A stretch of 64,000 bases of DNA from Wocania_A spongiicola (GTDB taxonomy: Bacteria; Bacteroidota; Bacteroidia; Flavobacteriales; Flavobacteriaceae). The stretch is from assembly GCF_023502325.1 (NCBI RefSeq), contig NZ_JAMFLZ010000009.1, forward strand, positions 62,001 through 126,000, in the 5' to 3' direction. This document shows positions 53,941-62,120 of this stretch, piece after piece. Numbering within the stretch: the first letter of the stretch is position 1; each line of letters starts with the position of its first letter. The notes beneath the pieces are model-generated. The model had not been told where the DNA came from and searched no databases. It saw only the letters and a list, made by a program, of their open reading frames with translations. The translations under genes were made by a program, and so were the position numbers.

Positions 53941-55740
53941 TTAGATTGATTTATTTCTTTTACGTTCAACCTCCGTTAAATAGATTTTACGCAAACGTAA
54001 GAAGTTTGGTGTAACTTCTACATATTCATCTTTTTGGATATACTCTAAAGCTTCTTCTAAAGAAAATTTAATTGCTGGAACAATTTTAGCTTTATCATCT
54101 GCACCAGATGAGCGAACATTACTTAACTTTTTAGTTTTTGTTACGTTAACAGTCATATCATCTCCACGAGAGTTTTCCCCTATAACTTGACCTTCATAAA
54201 TATCTTCTCCAGGGTCAACAAAAAACTTACCTCTATCTTGTAACTTATCAATAGAATAAGGAATAGCTTGTCCTTTTTCCATCGATACTAAACTTCCATT
54301 TTGACGCTCTGGAATCCCGCCTTTTAAAGGCTGATATTCTTTAAAACGATGGGCCATAATAGCCTCACCTGCTGTTGCAGTTAAAAGTTGATTACGTAAC
54401 CCTATAATGCCTCTTGATGGCACTAAAAACTCACAAACCATTCTATCGCCTTTAGCCTCCATACTTAACATTTCGCCTTTACGAAGTGTTACCATTTCTA
54501 TTGCTTTGCCAGATACTGTTTCTGGTAAATCGATAGTCATTTCTTCAACAGGCTCACATTTAACACCATCAATTTCTTTAATGATTACTTGAGGTTGACC
54601 AATTTGTAATTCGTATCCCTCACGACGCATCGTTTCAATTAATACTGATAAGTGTAAAACTCCACGGCCAAACACCATAAACTTATCTGCACTATCTGTT
54701 TCTTCTACTCTTAATGCTAAGTTTTTTTCTAGCTCTTTTGTTAAACGGTCTTTGATATGACGAGAAGTAACAAACTTTCCGTCTTTACCAAAAAACGGTG
54801 AATCATTAATAGTAAACAACATACTCATTGTTGGCTCATCAATAGCTATGGTTTTTAGTCCTTCAGGAGTTTCAAAATCAGCAACAGTATCACCAATTTC
54901 AAATCCTTCTAAACCAACAATAGCACAAATATCTCCAGCTTTAACCTCTTCCACTTTCTTACGCCCTAATCCTTCAAATGTATGTAACTCCTTTATTTTA
55001 GACTTTACAATACTTCCATCTCTTTTAACTAAAGATATATTTTGCCCTACTTTTAGTTCTCCACGTGTTAATCGCCCAATAGCAATTCTTCCCGTAAACG
55101 AAGAAAAATCTAAAGATGTAATTAGCATTTGTGTAGTCCCTTCTTCAATTTTAGGAGACGGAATATGGTCAATAACCATATCTAATAAGGGTTCAATATT
55201 ATCAGTTTCATTTTGCCAATCATCACTCATCCAATTATTCTTTGCAGAACCATAAACCGTTGGAAAATCTAACTGCCATTCTTCAGCTCCTAATTCAAAC
55301 ATCAAATCAAACACTTTTTCATGTACCTCATCTGGTGTACAGTTTTCTTTATCAACTTTATTGATAACTACACATGGCTTCAACCCTAAATCAATCGCTT
55401 TTTGTAATACAAAACGCGTTTGAGGCATTGGCCCCTCAAAAGCATCAACTAAAAGCAAAACACCATCAGCCATATTTAAAACACGCTCAACTTCTCCACC
55501 AAAATCGGCGTGACCGGGGGTGTCAATGATATTAATTTTTGTGTCTTTATAAATTACAGAAACGTTTTTAGATGTAATTGTAATTCCACGTTCTCGTTCT
55601 AAATCATTATTATCAAGAATTAAATCACCTGTATTTTCGTTTTCACGAAATAGTTGACAATGATACATAATCTTATCTACTAAGGTTGTTTTACCGTGAT
55701 CTACGTGTGCAATAATTGCAATATTTTTAATATTAGCCAT
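53941..55740 (-). CDS. typA: Translational GTPase TypA/BipA
   Basis: I start at ATG 55740 (MANIKNIAIIAHVDHGKTTL, 599 residues); a 33-codon upstream extension is not family-like and an AAGGAG stands at the right place before this ATG. G1 AHVDHGKTTL, G2 RGITITSKN, G3 DTPGHADF, G4 NKVD, and the C-terminal BipA domain with GKGQ-type QNGSLVSMEKGQAIPYSI. BipA assists 50S assembly and growth under stress and cold. Divergent from kdsA. Confidence 0.95.
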   Translation of the reverse strand: MANIKNIAIIAHVDHGKTTLVDKIMYHCQLFRENENTGDLILDNNDLERERGITITSKNVSVIYKDTKINIIDTPGHADFGGEVERVLNMADGVLLLVDAFEGPMPQTRFVLQKAIDLGLKPCVVINKVDKENCTPDEVHEKVFDLMFELGAEEWQLDFPTVYGSAKNNWMSDDWQNETDNIEPLLDMVIDHIPSPKIEEGTTQMLITSLDFSSFTGRIAIGRLTRGELKVGQNISLVKRDGSIVKSKIKELHTFEGLGRKKVEEVKAGDICAIVGLEGFEIGDTVADFETPEGLKTIAIDEPTMSMLFTINDSPFFGKDGKFVTSRHIKDRLTKELEKNLALRVEETDSADKFMVFGRGVLHLSVLIETMRREGYELQIGQPQVIIKEIDGVKCEPVEEMTIDLPETVSGKAIEMVTLRKGEMLSMEAKGDRMVCEFLVPSRGIIGLRNQLLTATAGEAIMAHRFKEYQPLKGGIPERQNGSLVSMEKGQAIPYSIDKLQDRGKFFVDPGEDIYEGQVIGENSRGDDMTVNVTKTKKLSNVRSSGADDKAKIVPAIKFSLEEALEYIQKDEYVEVTPNFLRLRKIYLTEVERKRNKSI

Positions 55741-55747
55741 AATGATG

Positions 55748-55753
55748 CTCCTT
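55748..55753 (-). promoter_or_regulatory. Shine-Dalgarno of typA
   Basis: AAGGAG on the minus strand, seven bases before the typA ATG. It fixes the start at 55740 and is one of the few Shine-Dalgarno sites in the window. Confidence 0.7.
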
Positions 55754-55765
55754 ATTTTAAGCGTG

Positions 55766-55773
55766 CAAAGGTA
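55766..55773 (-). promoter_or_regulatory. Putative -7 element of typA
   Basis: TACCTTTG on the minus strand, 25 nt before the typA start codon, followed by CACG. -33 element not clear. Confidence 0.5.
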
Positions 55774-55821
55774 CTTATAAATAATGGATAAATTATATAA
55801 TAACGTCTTTTTGGATATTTC

Positions 55822-55859
55822 CTTTTTTGATAAACTCAAAAAAGACTACAATATGTAGT
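55822..55859. promoter_or_regulatory. Two inverted repeats in the typA-kdsA divergent gap
   Basis: CTTTTTTGA/TCAAAAAAG (55822-55844, 5-nt loop) abuts ACTACA-ATA-TGTAGT (55845-55859). They lie about 50-90 bp upstream of the typA promoter element in a 255-bp gap without genes. Could be an operator or structured leader; unproven. Confidence 0.35.
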
Positions 55860-55960
55860 ATACCTTTCTGATTTTTAACAATATAAGGTTGCTGTTCATA
55901 TACTAAATCAGCTAAAAAGCTATAATTATATTTGCATATAAAACTTACGTTTACAAATAG

Positions 55961-55968
55961 TATCTTTG
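55961..55968 (+). promoter_or_regulatory. Putative -7 element of kdsA
   Basis: TATCTTTG, 27 nt before the kdsA ATG. A second TAnnTTTG (TATATTTG) lies at 55927-55934, so two start points are possible. Confidence 0.5.
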
Positions 55969-55995
55969 TAGCCTTAATTTGCTGAATCCTTTTTT

Positions 55996-56814
55996 ATGAA
56001 TCTTCTAGACATTCCAAAAATAAAACATACAAATGCTAATAACTTCTTTCTTTTATGTGGCCCTTGCGCAATTGAAGGTGAAGAAATGGCTTTTAGAATT
56101 GCTGAGAAAGTAGTTAGTATAACAAATAAATTAGAAATTCCTTATGTATTTAAAGGCAGTTTTAAAAAAGCAAATAGAAGCAGAATAGATAGTTTTACAG
56201 GCATTGGTAACGAAAAAGCTTTAGAAATTCTTGCGAAAGTTTCGGAGGAATTTGATGTTCCTACAGTGACCGATATACATGAAACTAGCGACGCTACTTT
56301 AGCAGCTCAATATGTAGATGTGTTACAAATACCTGCATTTTTGGTACGTCAAACAGATTTAGTAGTAGCTGCTGCCAAAACAGGTAAAGTGGTAAACTTG
56401 AAAAAAGGACAATTTATGAGTCCTGAAGCCATGAAACATGCTGTACAAAAAGTTAAAGATGCTGGTAGTGATAAAGCTTGGATAACTGATAGAGGTACCA
56501 TGTTTGGATATCAAGATATGATTGTAGATTTTAGAGGTATTCCAACCATGCGTCAATATGCACCAACTGTTTTGGACGTAACACACTCTTTACAACAACC
56601 CAACCAATCCGTTGGAGTAACTGGCGGTCGTCCAGATATGATTGAAACCATAGCTAGAGCTGGTGTAGTTAACCATGTTGACGGCCTATTTATAGAAACA
56701 CATTTTGACCCAGCTAATGCTAAAAGTGATGGTGCAAATATGCTACATCTAGATAATTTGGAATCGTTACTTTCAAATTTAGTAGCTATTAGAAAAACGG
56801 TTCAAAACTTTTAA
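55996..56814 (+). CDS. kdsA: 3-deoxy-8-phosphooctulonate (KDO-8-P) synthase
   Basis: A 272-residue TIM-barrel enzyme joining arabinose-5-phosphate and phosphoenolpyruvate to make KDO-8-P for lipopolysaccharide. LLCGPCAIEGEE has a Cys (C24) where metal-dependent enzymes such as that of Aquifex have it; E. coli-type metal-free enzymes have Asn. KGSFKKANRSRIDSFTG, LKKGQFMSP and GVTGGRPDMIE are further family motifs. It supports an LPS-bearing, Gram-negative envelope. Confidence 0.95.
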   Translation: MNLLDIPKIKHTNANNFFLLCGPCAIEGEEMAFRIAEKVVSITNKLEIPYVFKGSFKKANRSRIDSFTGIGNEKALEILAKVSEEFDVPTVTDIHETSDATLAAQYVDVLQIPAFLVRQTDLVVAAAKTGKVVNLKKGQFMSPEAMKHAVQKVKDAGSDKAWITDRGTMFGYQDMIVDFRGIPTMRQYAPTVLDVTHSLQQPNQSVGVTGGRPDMIETIARAGVVNHVDGLFIETHFDPANAKSDGANMLHLDNLESLLSNLVAIRKTVQNF

Positions 56815-56845
56815 ACTACCCTCTATAAATTTAATATTCTGAGTT

Positions 56846-57223
56846 TTAAACAAACCACGCCTTTTTACTTTTGCTTAATAAGCTAGAAGCTTCGTGAAGC
56901 AGTTCAACAAAGTTTTCTTGGTCCAAATCTTCCAAAGCCTTAAGTTGAATTGAACGCACTTGTTTTCGCTTATTATCATTCTTCAAAATGGGAAATTGTT
57001 TTTCAAGAAGAACTCCTTGAACAAAAGCAACATCAACATAATCTCTTCCCTTTAAAATATTTATATAAACCATTGGCTTTTTATCAATATTATAAAACGG
57101 GATTTTATAACTATATCTTTCTATAACTTCAGGAAGTGTATTCAAAATTAAACTTCTTACATAAAGCATTATGGATTGATATGGCTCTTTTTGATTTATG
57201 AAATATTCGTCTACTGGCTTCAT
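56846..57223 (-). CDS. DUF1801 (YdhG-like) protein
   Basis: A 125-residue cytoplasmic protein: VDEYFINQKEPYQSIMLYVRSLI, LPEVIERYSYKIPFYNID and YINILKGRDYVDVAFVQGVLL fit DUF1801. Function unknown. It converges with kdsA and diverges from the transglutaminase-like gene; an ATG of the latter frame (57198) overlaps its 5' end. Confidence 0.85.
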   Translation of the reverse strand: MKPVDEYFINQKEPYQSIMLYVRSLILNTLPEVIERYSYKIPFYNIDKKPMVYINILKGRDYVDVAFVQGVLLEKQFPILKNDNKRKQVRSIQLKALEDLDQENFVELLHEASSLLSKSKKAWFV

Positions 57224-57254
57224 AAAAAGTTTTAAAATTTATTATCTTTATAAT

Positions 57255-58220
57255 GTGAAGTATTTTACTATTTTTTTTTCGTTATTTTTCATCACTTCAG
57301 TATTTTGTCAAAATTACAAATTGATTGATAAAGAAGTTATTAATTACCCTTATTTTAATGATTTATATTCACTTTCAGATAAGGTAAATACCGATTTTGA
57401 AACAGATAAAGAAAAAGTAAGAGCTTATTACACTTGGATTGTTAATAATATTAGCTACGATATTAATGAGTCTAGCAATATTACTCCAACAAATATTATT
57501 GTTTATAATAGCAATCATGAATATAATTCAATTAAAAGACAACAGAATTTAAAAAACATAAAAAAGACTTTAGAAAGCAGAAAAGCTATTTGCAAAGGTT
57601 TTTGCCTGCTTTTTGTCGAACTATGCAAACTTTCTAATATTAAAGCTGAAATGGTTTTAGGAATATCGAAAAGTTCAGCAAACGAAATAGGTCTTCATAA
57701 TAACATAAAAAACCATGCTTGGAATACAGTTAAAGTTGATGGAAACTGGGAACTATTGGATATAACTTGGTCCTCTGGAGTAATAAATTCAAAAACCAAT
57801 TTATGGGAGAAAAAATTTAATGAATATTACTTTTTTACACCTCCAGAGCAGTTTTTAAATTCACATTATCCTGAACATTCTAACTGGCAATTGGTTGACG
57901 ATAAAATCGATTTACAAACATTTATTGAAACACCCATATTTTATCCAAAATATTTTTCAAGTGGCATAACCCTTTCGAAAAATCAAAAAGGGGAAGTTAA
58001 AATAAATGATAAGGAGATAACCATCTCTATTAACAAAATAAAAGATTCTGAAAATATTTACTACAAGTTTTCACATCAAAAGCAAACAAAAAAGCTCTAT
58101 ACTGTAAAAACAAAAGATGGTATCTATACTTCCACCATTAACTGTAAAAATAAAACGGATAGTTTATTGAGTCTTTATTTGGAAACAGAACCTATTATAA
58201 CTTTTAAAGTGAAAAAATAA
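57255..58220 (+). CDS. Exported transglutaminase-like protein
   Basis: About 321 residues if GTG 57255 is the start. That start gives a clean signal peptide (residues 1-18, ends VFC); the ATG at 57198 would overlap the divergent DUF1801 gene by 26 bp and puts 19 extra residues before the signal. Papain-like transglutaminase core with C113 (KAICKGFCLLF), H154 (NHAWNTV) and D169 (LLDITWSSG). Likely a periplasmic peptidase or cross-linking enzyme; substrate unknown. Confidence 0.82.
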   Translation: MKYFTIFFSLFFITSVFCQNYKLIDKEVINYPYFNDLYSLSDKVNTDFETDKEKVRAYYTWIVNNISYDINESSNITPTNIIVYNSNHEYNSIKRQQNLKNIKKTLESRKAICKGFCLLFVELCKLSNIKAEMVLGISKSSANEIGLHNNIKNHAWNTVKVDGNWELLDITWSSGVINSKTNLWEKKFNEYYFFTPPEQFLNSHYPEHSNWQLVDDKIDLQTFIETPIFYPKYFSSGITLSKNQKGEVKINDKEITISINKIKDSENIYYKFSHQKQTKKLYTVKTKDGIYTSTINCKNKTDSLLSLYLETEPIITFKVKK

Positions 58221-58263
58221 TTGCAAGATTGATTTTTATTTATTTACTTTGTATTTCAAAGTA
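58221..58263 (+). promoter_or_regulatory. Promoter with overlapping palindromic operator, site 1
   Basis: TTG (58221-58223), 20-nt spacer, TTACTTTG (58244-58251; one mismatch to TAnnTTTG). The -7 element is the left arm of the inverted repeat TACTTTG-N5-CAAAGTA (58245-58263), followed by a third half-site CTTT. Almost the same sequence recurs before creD. Confidence 0.7.
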
Positions 58264-58270
58264 CTTTTAT

Positions 58271-58885
58271 ATGGAATCAAAAGATTATTTAAAAGATATC
58301 AGTGAGATTAAAGATTTAATGAACAAATCTTCTCGTTTTATTTCACTTAGCGGACTGTCAGGAATACTAGCCGGAGTTTATGCACTTATAGGAGCAGCAA
58401 TAGCATATTGGTTAGTTGTTGAGTACAGTCATGGTACCTTAACGTTAGATGGAAAAATATTCAGATTAGTTATGCTAGATTTGTTTTTAGTTGCAGTTTT
58501 AAGCATCATAACAGGAATATTTTTAACCACAAAAAAAGCAAAAAAGCATGGAGAAAAAATTTGGGATGCGACCTCACAGCGTTTAGTTCTTAATTTTTTA
58601 ATTCCACTTGTAGTTGGTGGCTTATATATTTTAATCATTTTAAATCAACAAAAATATGGACAAACCGGGGCTTTAATGCTCATGTTTTATGGTTTAGCAT
58701 TAATAAACGCTTCAAAATATAGCATTGGTGACATTCGATATTTAGGTTTTATACAAATAATTTTAGGCTTAATTTGTGCATGGTTTCCTGGTTACGGTTT
58801 TTGGCTTTGGGTATTAGGCTTTGGGTTTATGCATATTATTTATGGTACTTGGATGCATTATAAATATGACGTAAAAAACAAATAG
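58271..58885 (+). CDS. Four-to-five-TM inner-membrane protein of the CreD module
   Basis: A 204-residue protein from ATG 58271 (MESKDYLKDISEIKDLMNKS); an upstream in-frame ATG at 58229 lies before the operator and is unlikely. A short cytoplasmic N-terminus precedes hydrophobic segments at about residues 28-48, 70-90, 112-130, 140-155 and 165-195. No named family recognised. It is 46 bp upstream of the winged-helix regulator gene and carries the first operator, so these three genes form one regulatory unit with CreD. Confidence 0.78.
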   Translation: MESKDYLKDISEIKDLMNKSSRFISLSGLSGILAGVYALIGAAIAYWLVVEYSHGTLTLDGKIFRLVMLDLFLVAVLSIITGIFLTTKKAKKHGEKIWDATSQRLVLNFLIPLVVGGLYILIILNQQKYGQTGALMLMFYGLALINASKYSIGDIRYLGFIQIILGLICAWFPGYGFWLWVLGFGFMHIIYGTWMHYKYDVKNK

Positions 58886-58931
58886 CATTTGAGCGACTAT
58901 TTTGCTGTTAAATCAACAAACAAACTTATAA

Positions 58932-59225
58932 TTGAGCATTATAAACAACATAAACAAAGCATTCGATCATCGTATTAGACTGGGCATCATGTCTATTTTA
59001 ATGGTTAATGAATATGCAGATTTCAATATGTTAAAGGAATTATTAGGCGCAACTGATGGTAACTTAGCAAGTCATACAAAAGCTTTAGAAAATGCAGAAT
59101 ACATATTGGTTGAAAAACAATTTATTGGACGAAAACCCAATACGCGTTACTCTACTACAAAACTTGGTAGAGCTGCTTTTAAAAAACATATTGAAGCCCT
59201 TGAAAAATTAATCAATAAACAATAA
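58932..59225 (+). CDS. Winged-helix transcriptional regulator
   Basis: A 97-residue protein: FDHRIRLGIMSILMVNEYADFNMLKELLGATDGNLASHTKALENAEYI then KPNTRYSTTKLGRAAFKKHIEALEKLI. This is the short PadR/ArsR-like wHTH (HTH_27) form, with the recognition helix near TDGNLASHTKAL. It starts with TTG at 58932 (Ser-Ile-Ile follows); no ATG nearby gives the full first helix. Likely a dimeric repressor of its own operon and of creD, given the two matching palindromes. Confidence 0.87.
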   Translation: MSIINNINKAFDHRIRLGIMSILMVNEYADFNMLKELLGATDGNLASHTKALENAEYILVEKQFIGRKPNTRYSTTKLGRAAFKKHIEALEKLINKQ

Positions 59226-59241
59226 TTATTTTTTTATAAAT

Positions 59242-59265
59242 TAACTTTGAAATTCAAAGTACTTT
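59242..59265 (+). promoter_or_regulatory. -7 element with overlapping palindromic operator, site 2 (creD)
   Basis: TAACTTTG (59242-59249), a perfect TAnnTTTG, forms the left arm of ACTTTGAA-A-TTCAAAGT (59244-59260), an 8+1+8 perfect palindrome followed by ACTTT. It lies 17-33 nt before the creD ATG. The match to site 1 covers about 20 of 22 positions. Confidence 0.7.
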
Positions 59266-59276
59266 AAAATACCGTC

Positions 59277-60650
59277 ATGAAAAACACAAGCAAACAACAA
59301 AACAAATTTGGAAATTGGATAAAAACGTCAATAACAGCAAGAATGCTTATAGTTGGCTTTTTAACATTCGTTTTACTAATACCTCTTTTTTTTATTGAGG
59401 ACTTAATTAGAGAACGATCGCATAGACAAACAGAAGTAATCAATGAAATTAATCAACAATGGGGAAATGAAGTCCTAATTTATGGCCCTATATTGAAGGT
59501 ACCATATAAAATTTATAAAGAAAAAACAGTAACAGATAAAAAAACAAAAAAGGTATATACTGAAACTATCGAAGAAATTTACAATGCTTATTTTTTTCCA
59601 GAAAATTTAAACATAAATTCAAGTCTAAATCCTGAAGAAAAAAAGCGGGGTATTTATACCACTGCTGTTTATAATAGTAAAATGCAAATAACAGGTTCAT
59701 TTATTAAACCTGATTTTAGTGATATCGAAATTAATGATAAAGATATCCTTTGGAACAAAGCAAAAATCATAATTCAATCTTCAAATGTAAAAGGCGTTAA
59801 TGAAGCAAATTTAAAACTAAATCAAGCCAGCTATGAACTTACATCTAAATATAATGGGCAAAAAAACTATAATTATAATGAGTTAATACTCCACACACTT
59901 GAAACTAAAAACATTAATAAAGATCAGTTGCTTTTCATAAAACCACTAGTCTTTAATATCAACTTTAATATAAAAGGTAGTGAACAAATACGTTTTATAC
60001 CAACTGGAAGGCAAACCGAAGCTCAAATTACTTCCAATTGGAAATCAGCTAACTTTTTTGGTGAATTTTTACCTTATAACGATGATAAAATAAATGATGA
60101 TGGGTTTAACGCAAAATGGAAAATTTTAGACCTAAACAGACCTTTTTCTCAAGAGCATTATAATGGCATTCCAGATTTAAAAGAGTTTGCTTTTGGTGTA
60201 AACTTTATGATACCCGTAGACGAATATCAAAAAAGCGAACGCTCTGCAAAATATGGTTTTCTTGTTATAGGGTTTACATTTTTAATTTTCTTTTTAATAC
60301 AAACCATGAGTAAAATAGATATTCACCCATTTCAATATTTAATGATTGGTATAGCGCTTACTATGTTTTACACTTTACTGGTTTCAATATCAGAGCATAG
60401 TAACTTCTTAAAAGCTTATTTAATTGCAGGAACTTCAGTAATTGTACTTATCACATTATATTCTAAATCTATATTAAAAACACTTAAGTTTCCGCTATTT
60501 ATTGGGTTATCATTAACCGCTTTATATACTTTTATTTATGTTATAATTCAGTTAGAAAATTATGCCCTTTTAGTGGGCAGTATAGGGTTATTCTTAATCT
60601 TATCAATCGTCATGTTTGTATCAAGAAAAATAGATTGGAACAATGGTTAA
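59277..60650 (+). CDS. creD: Inner-membrane protein CreD family
   Basis: A 457-residue protein: one N-terminal membrane helix (about 22-44), a large periplasmic domain (PLFFIEDLIRERSHRQTEVINEI ... GPILKVPYK, the CreD signature) and about six C-terminal helices. In E. coli CreD belongs to the CreBC regulon linked to envelope stress and colicin tolerance; here no CreBC is present and a winged-helix regulator takes its place. Own operator-promoter and probably also read-through from the regulator gene. Confidence 0.92.
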   Translation: MKNTSKQQNKFGNWIKTSITARMLIVGFLTFVLLIPLFFIEDLIRERSHRQTEVINEINQQWGNEVLIYGPILKVPYKIYKEKTVTDKKTKKVYTETIEEIYNAYFFPENLNINSSLNPEEKKRGIYTTAVYNSKMQITGSFIKPDFSDIEINDKDILWNKAKIIIQSSNVKGVNEANLKLNQASYELTSKYNGQKNYNYNELILHTLETKNINKDQLLFIKPLVFNINFNIKGSEQIRFIPTGRQTEAQITSNWKSANFFGEFLPYNDDKINDDGFNAKWKILDLNRPFSQEHYNGIPDLKEFAFGVNFMIPVDEYQKSERSAKYGFLVIGFTFLIFFLIQTMSKIDIHPFQYLMIGIALTMFYTLLVSISEHSNFLKAYLIAGTSVIVLITLYSKSILKTLKFPLFIGLSLTALYTFIYVIIQLENYALLVGSIGLFLILSIVMFVSRKIDWNNG

Positions 60651-60658
60651 TTTTATTA

Positions 60659-60761
60659 GTTAGTGATTGTGTTGGGCGTTTCCCCAAAGAAATTTGGGGT
60701 CGCGCTTTACACTATATATTTTTTTCGTGTCTCAAAAAAGGATGCCGTTTCAATCACTAAC
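60659..60761. repeat. 103-bp intergenic element with perfect 11-bp inverted-repeat ends
   Basis: GTTAGTGATTG (60659-60669) and CAATCACTAAC (60751-60761) bound it exactly. Inside lie CCCCAAA-GAAA-TTTGGGG (60682-60699), a stable stem with a GAAA loop, GTCGCGCTTTACAC, and GGATGCCGTTTC. It fills the gap after creD and has no coding capacity. The GCATCC and CGCGAC blocks resemble intergenic repeats I recall from flavobacterial genomes. Confidence 0.65.
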
Positions 60762-60778
60762 GCAAAAAAGTATTAAGT

Positions 60779-61078
60779 ATGGATAATTTGATAAATACAA
60801 GCAAAATTATAGCGCTTTTAAGTTTTGTAATTGGTACAATATTATTTGCTCTTCAATTATATTTTAAACAATCTGATGCATTTATATTTCCTGGTCTAAT
60901 CTTTGTCATTATTGCTTTAATCATAAACTCTATTTCATTATTAGCTTTAACTTTTTCATTATTAGGTAGTACTAAACGTAAAATAGAAATACTTCAAACA
61001 TGTGGCATTGTATTATTAAATATACCAATAGCAATCTTGTATTTCTATATACTAATATTAACAAAGTTTCGAGTTTAA
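60779..61078 (+). CDS. Small three-TM membrane protein
   Basis: A 99-residue hydrophobic protein with segments at about 8-26, 34-60 and 73-94. No family recognised. It begins the membrane-gene operon that leads to exosortase K; the next gene starts 11 bp later. Confidence 0.7.
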   Translation: MDNLINTSKIIALLSFVIGTILFALQLYFKQSDAFIFPGLIFVIIALIINSISLLALTFSLLGSTKRKIEILQTCGIVLLNIPIAILYFYILILTKFRV

Positions 61079-61089
61079 AAATAAAATAT

Positions 61090-61467
61090 ATGACTCTTCA
61101 ACTCAACAAAATATATTTAATAACAGCAGCGCTACTTTTTATAACAGAAGTGTTTATTGCTACCTTTTTTAAGTATGGTTTTATTCGATTTACTTTTGGA
61201 GATTATTTGGTAGTTATACTACTCTACTGCTTCTTCAAAAGCTTCATAGAAGTAAACCCATTTAAACTAGCTATTTCAGTTTTAGCATTTGCTTTTTCAA
61301 TTGAGTTTTTACAATTAATTAATATTCTAGAAACACTCAATCTTCAAAACAATCATTTAGCAAAACTAATATTAGGTAGTACATTCCATATCTCAGATTT
61401 AGTGGCTTATACTCTTGGTATAATAACTGTTTTAATAGTTGAATATAAATTACAAAACCATGGATAA
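61090..61467 (+). CDS. DUF2809 membrane protein
   Basis: A 125-residue protein from ATG 61090 (MTLQLNKIYLITAALLF); the frame is open upstream but overlaps the previous gene. FFKYGFIRFTFGDYLVVILLYC and ILGSTFHISDLVAYTLGI are DUF2809 motifs; four membrane segments. Function unknown. It overlaps the DUF1361 gene by 8 bp. Confidence 0.86.
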   Translation: MTLQLNKIYLITAALLFITEVFIATFFKYGFIRFTFGDYLVVILLYCFFKSFIEVNPFKLAISVLAFAFSIEFLQLINILETLNLQNNHLAKLILGSTFHISDLVAYTLGIITVLIVEYKLQNHG

Positions 61468-62119
61468 TATTAAACAACTCTTTATAAATAGGTTTAGAAC
61501 CTTTACACTATTAAGTATTTCAATGACTTTTTGTATTGTAATACTTATGATTAGAATGAAACTTACTCATTCCTTTTTCTACTTGTTTTTAGTTTGGAAT
61601 TTGTTTTTAGCAATCATTCCCTTTGTCATAACGACTTATTTAGTAAGTCTCCCCAAGCTTAATAAATTTGTATTAGCTTTTTGGTTTGGGGGGTGGTTGC
61701 TTTTTTTGCCAAATGCCCCATACATTGTTACAGATTTAATTCATATCAGGCTAAGCAATACACGATTTGTTTGGTTAGATGTTATTGTTGTTACTTCTTT
61801 TGCTTTAAATGGGCTCATACTATTTTACTTATCTTTTTTAGATATGATAAGCCTTTTAAACTATTATGTAAAGAAACAATACATTTCCTTTTCCATTCCA
61901 GTTCTACTATTTCTAAGCGCTTTTGGAGTTTATCTTGGAAGGTTTTTGCGTTACAATTCATGGGAAATTATTCAAAATCCGTTAGAATTATTTAATGATA
62001 TTTTTCGAATTATCATTTACCCATCAAAACATATTGAGGCGTGGCTGTTCACTATTTTATTTGGCGCATTTCTATGTATTGGTTTTTGGATATATAATGA
62101 CATAAGAAAAAATAATTAA
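61460..62119 (+). CDS. DUF1361 membrane protein
   Basis: A 219-residue inner-membrane protein from ATG 61460 (MDNIKQLFINRF). The signature WNLFLAIIPFVIT and LLFLPNAPYIVTDLIH, with about six membrane segments, is DUF1361. Function unknown. It ends one base before the exosortase K gene, within the overlapping operon. Confidence 0.9.
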   Translation: MDNIKQLFINRFRTFTLLSISMTFCIVILMIRMKLTHSFFYLFLVWNLFLAIIPFVITTYLVSLPKLNKFVLAFWFGGWLLFLPNAPYIVTDLIHIRLSNTRFVWLDVIVVTSFALNGLILFYLSFLDMISLLNYYVKKQYISFSIPVLLFLSAFGVYLGRFLRYNSWEIIQNPLELFNDIFRIIIYPSKHIEAWLFTILFGAFLCIGFWIYNDIRKNN

Positions 62120-62120
62120 A

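Noticed and set aside
61681..61995. 104-codon frame overlapping the DUF1361 gene on the same strand
   Set aside because: Out of frame with a clear DUF1361 protein and lacks a domain; cysteine/phenylalanine-rich shadow of hydrophobic codons.
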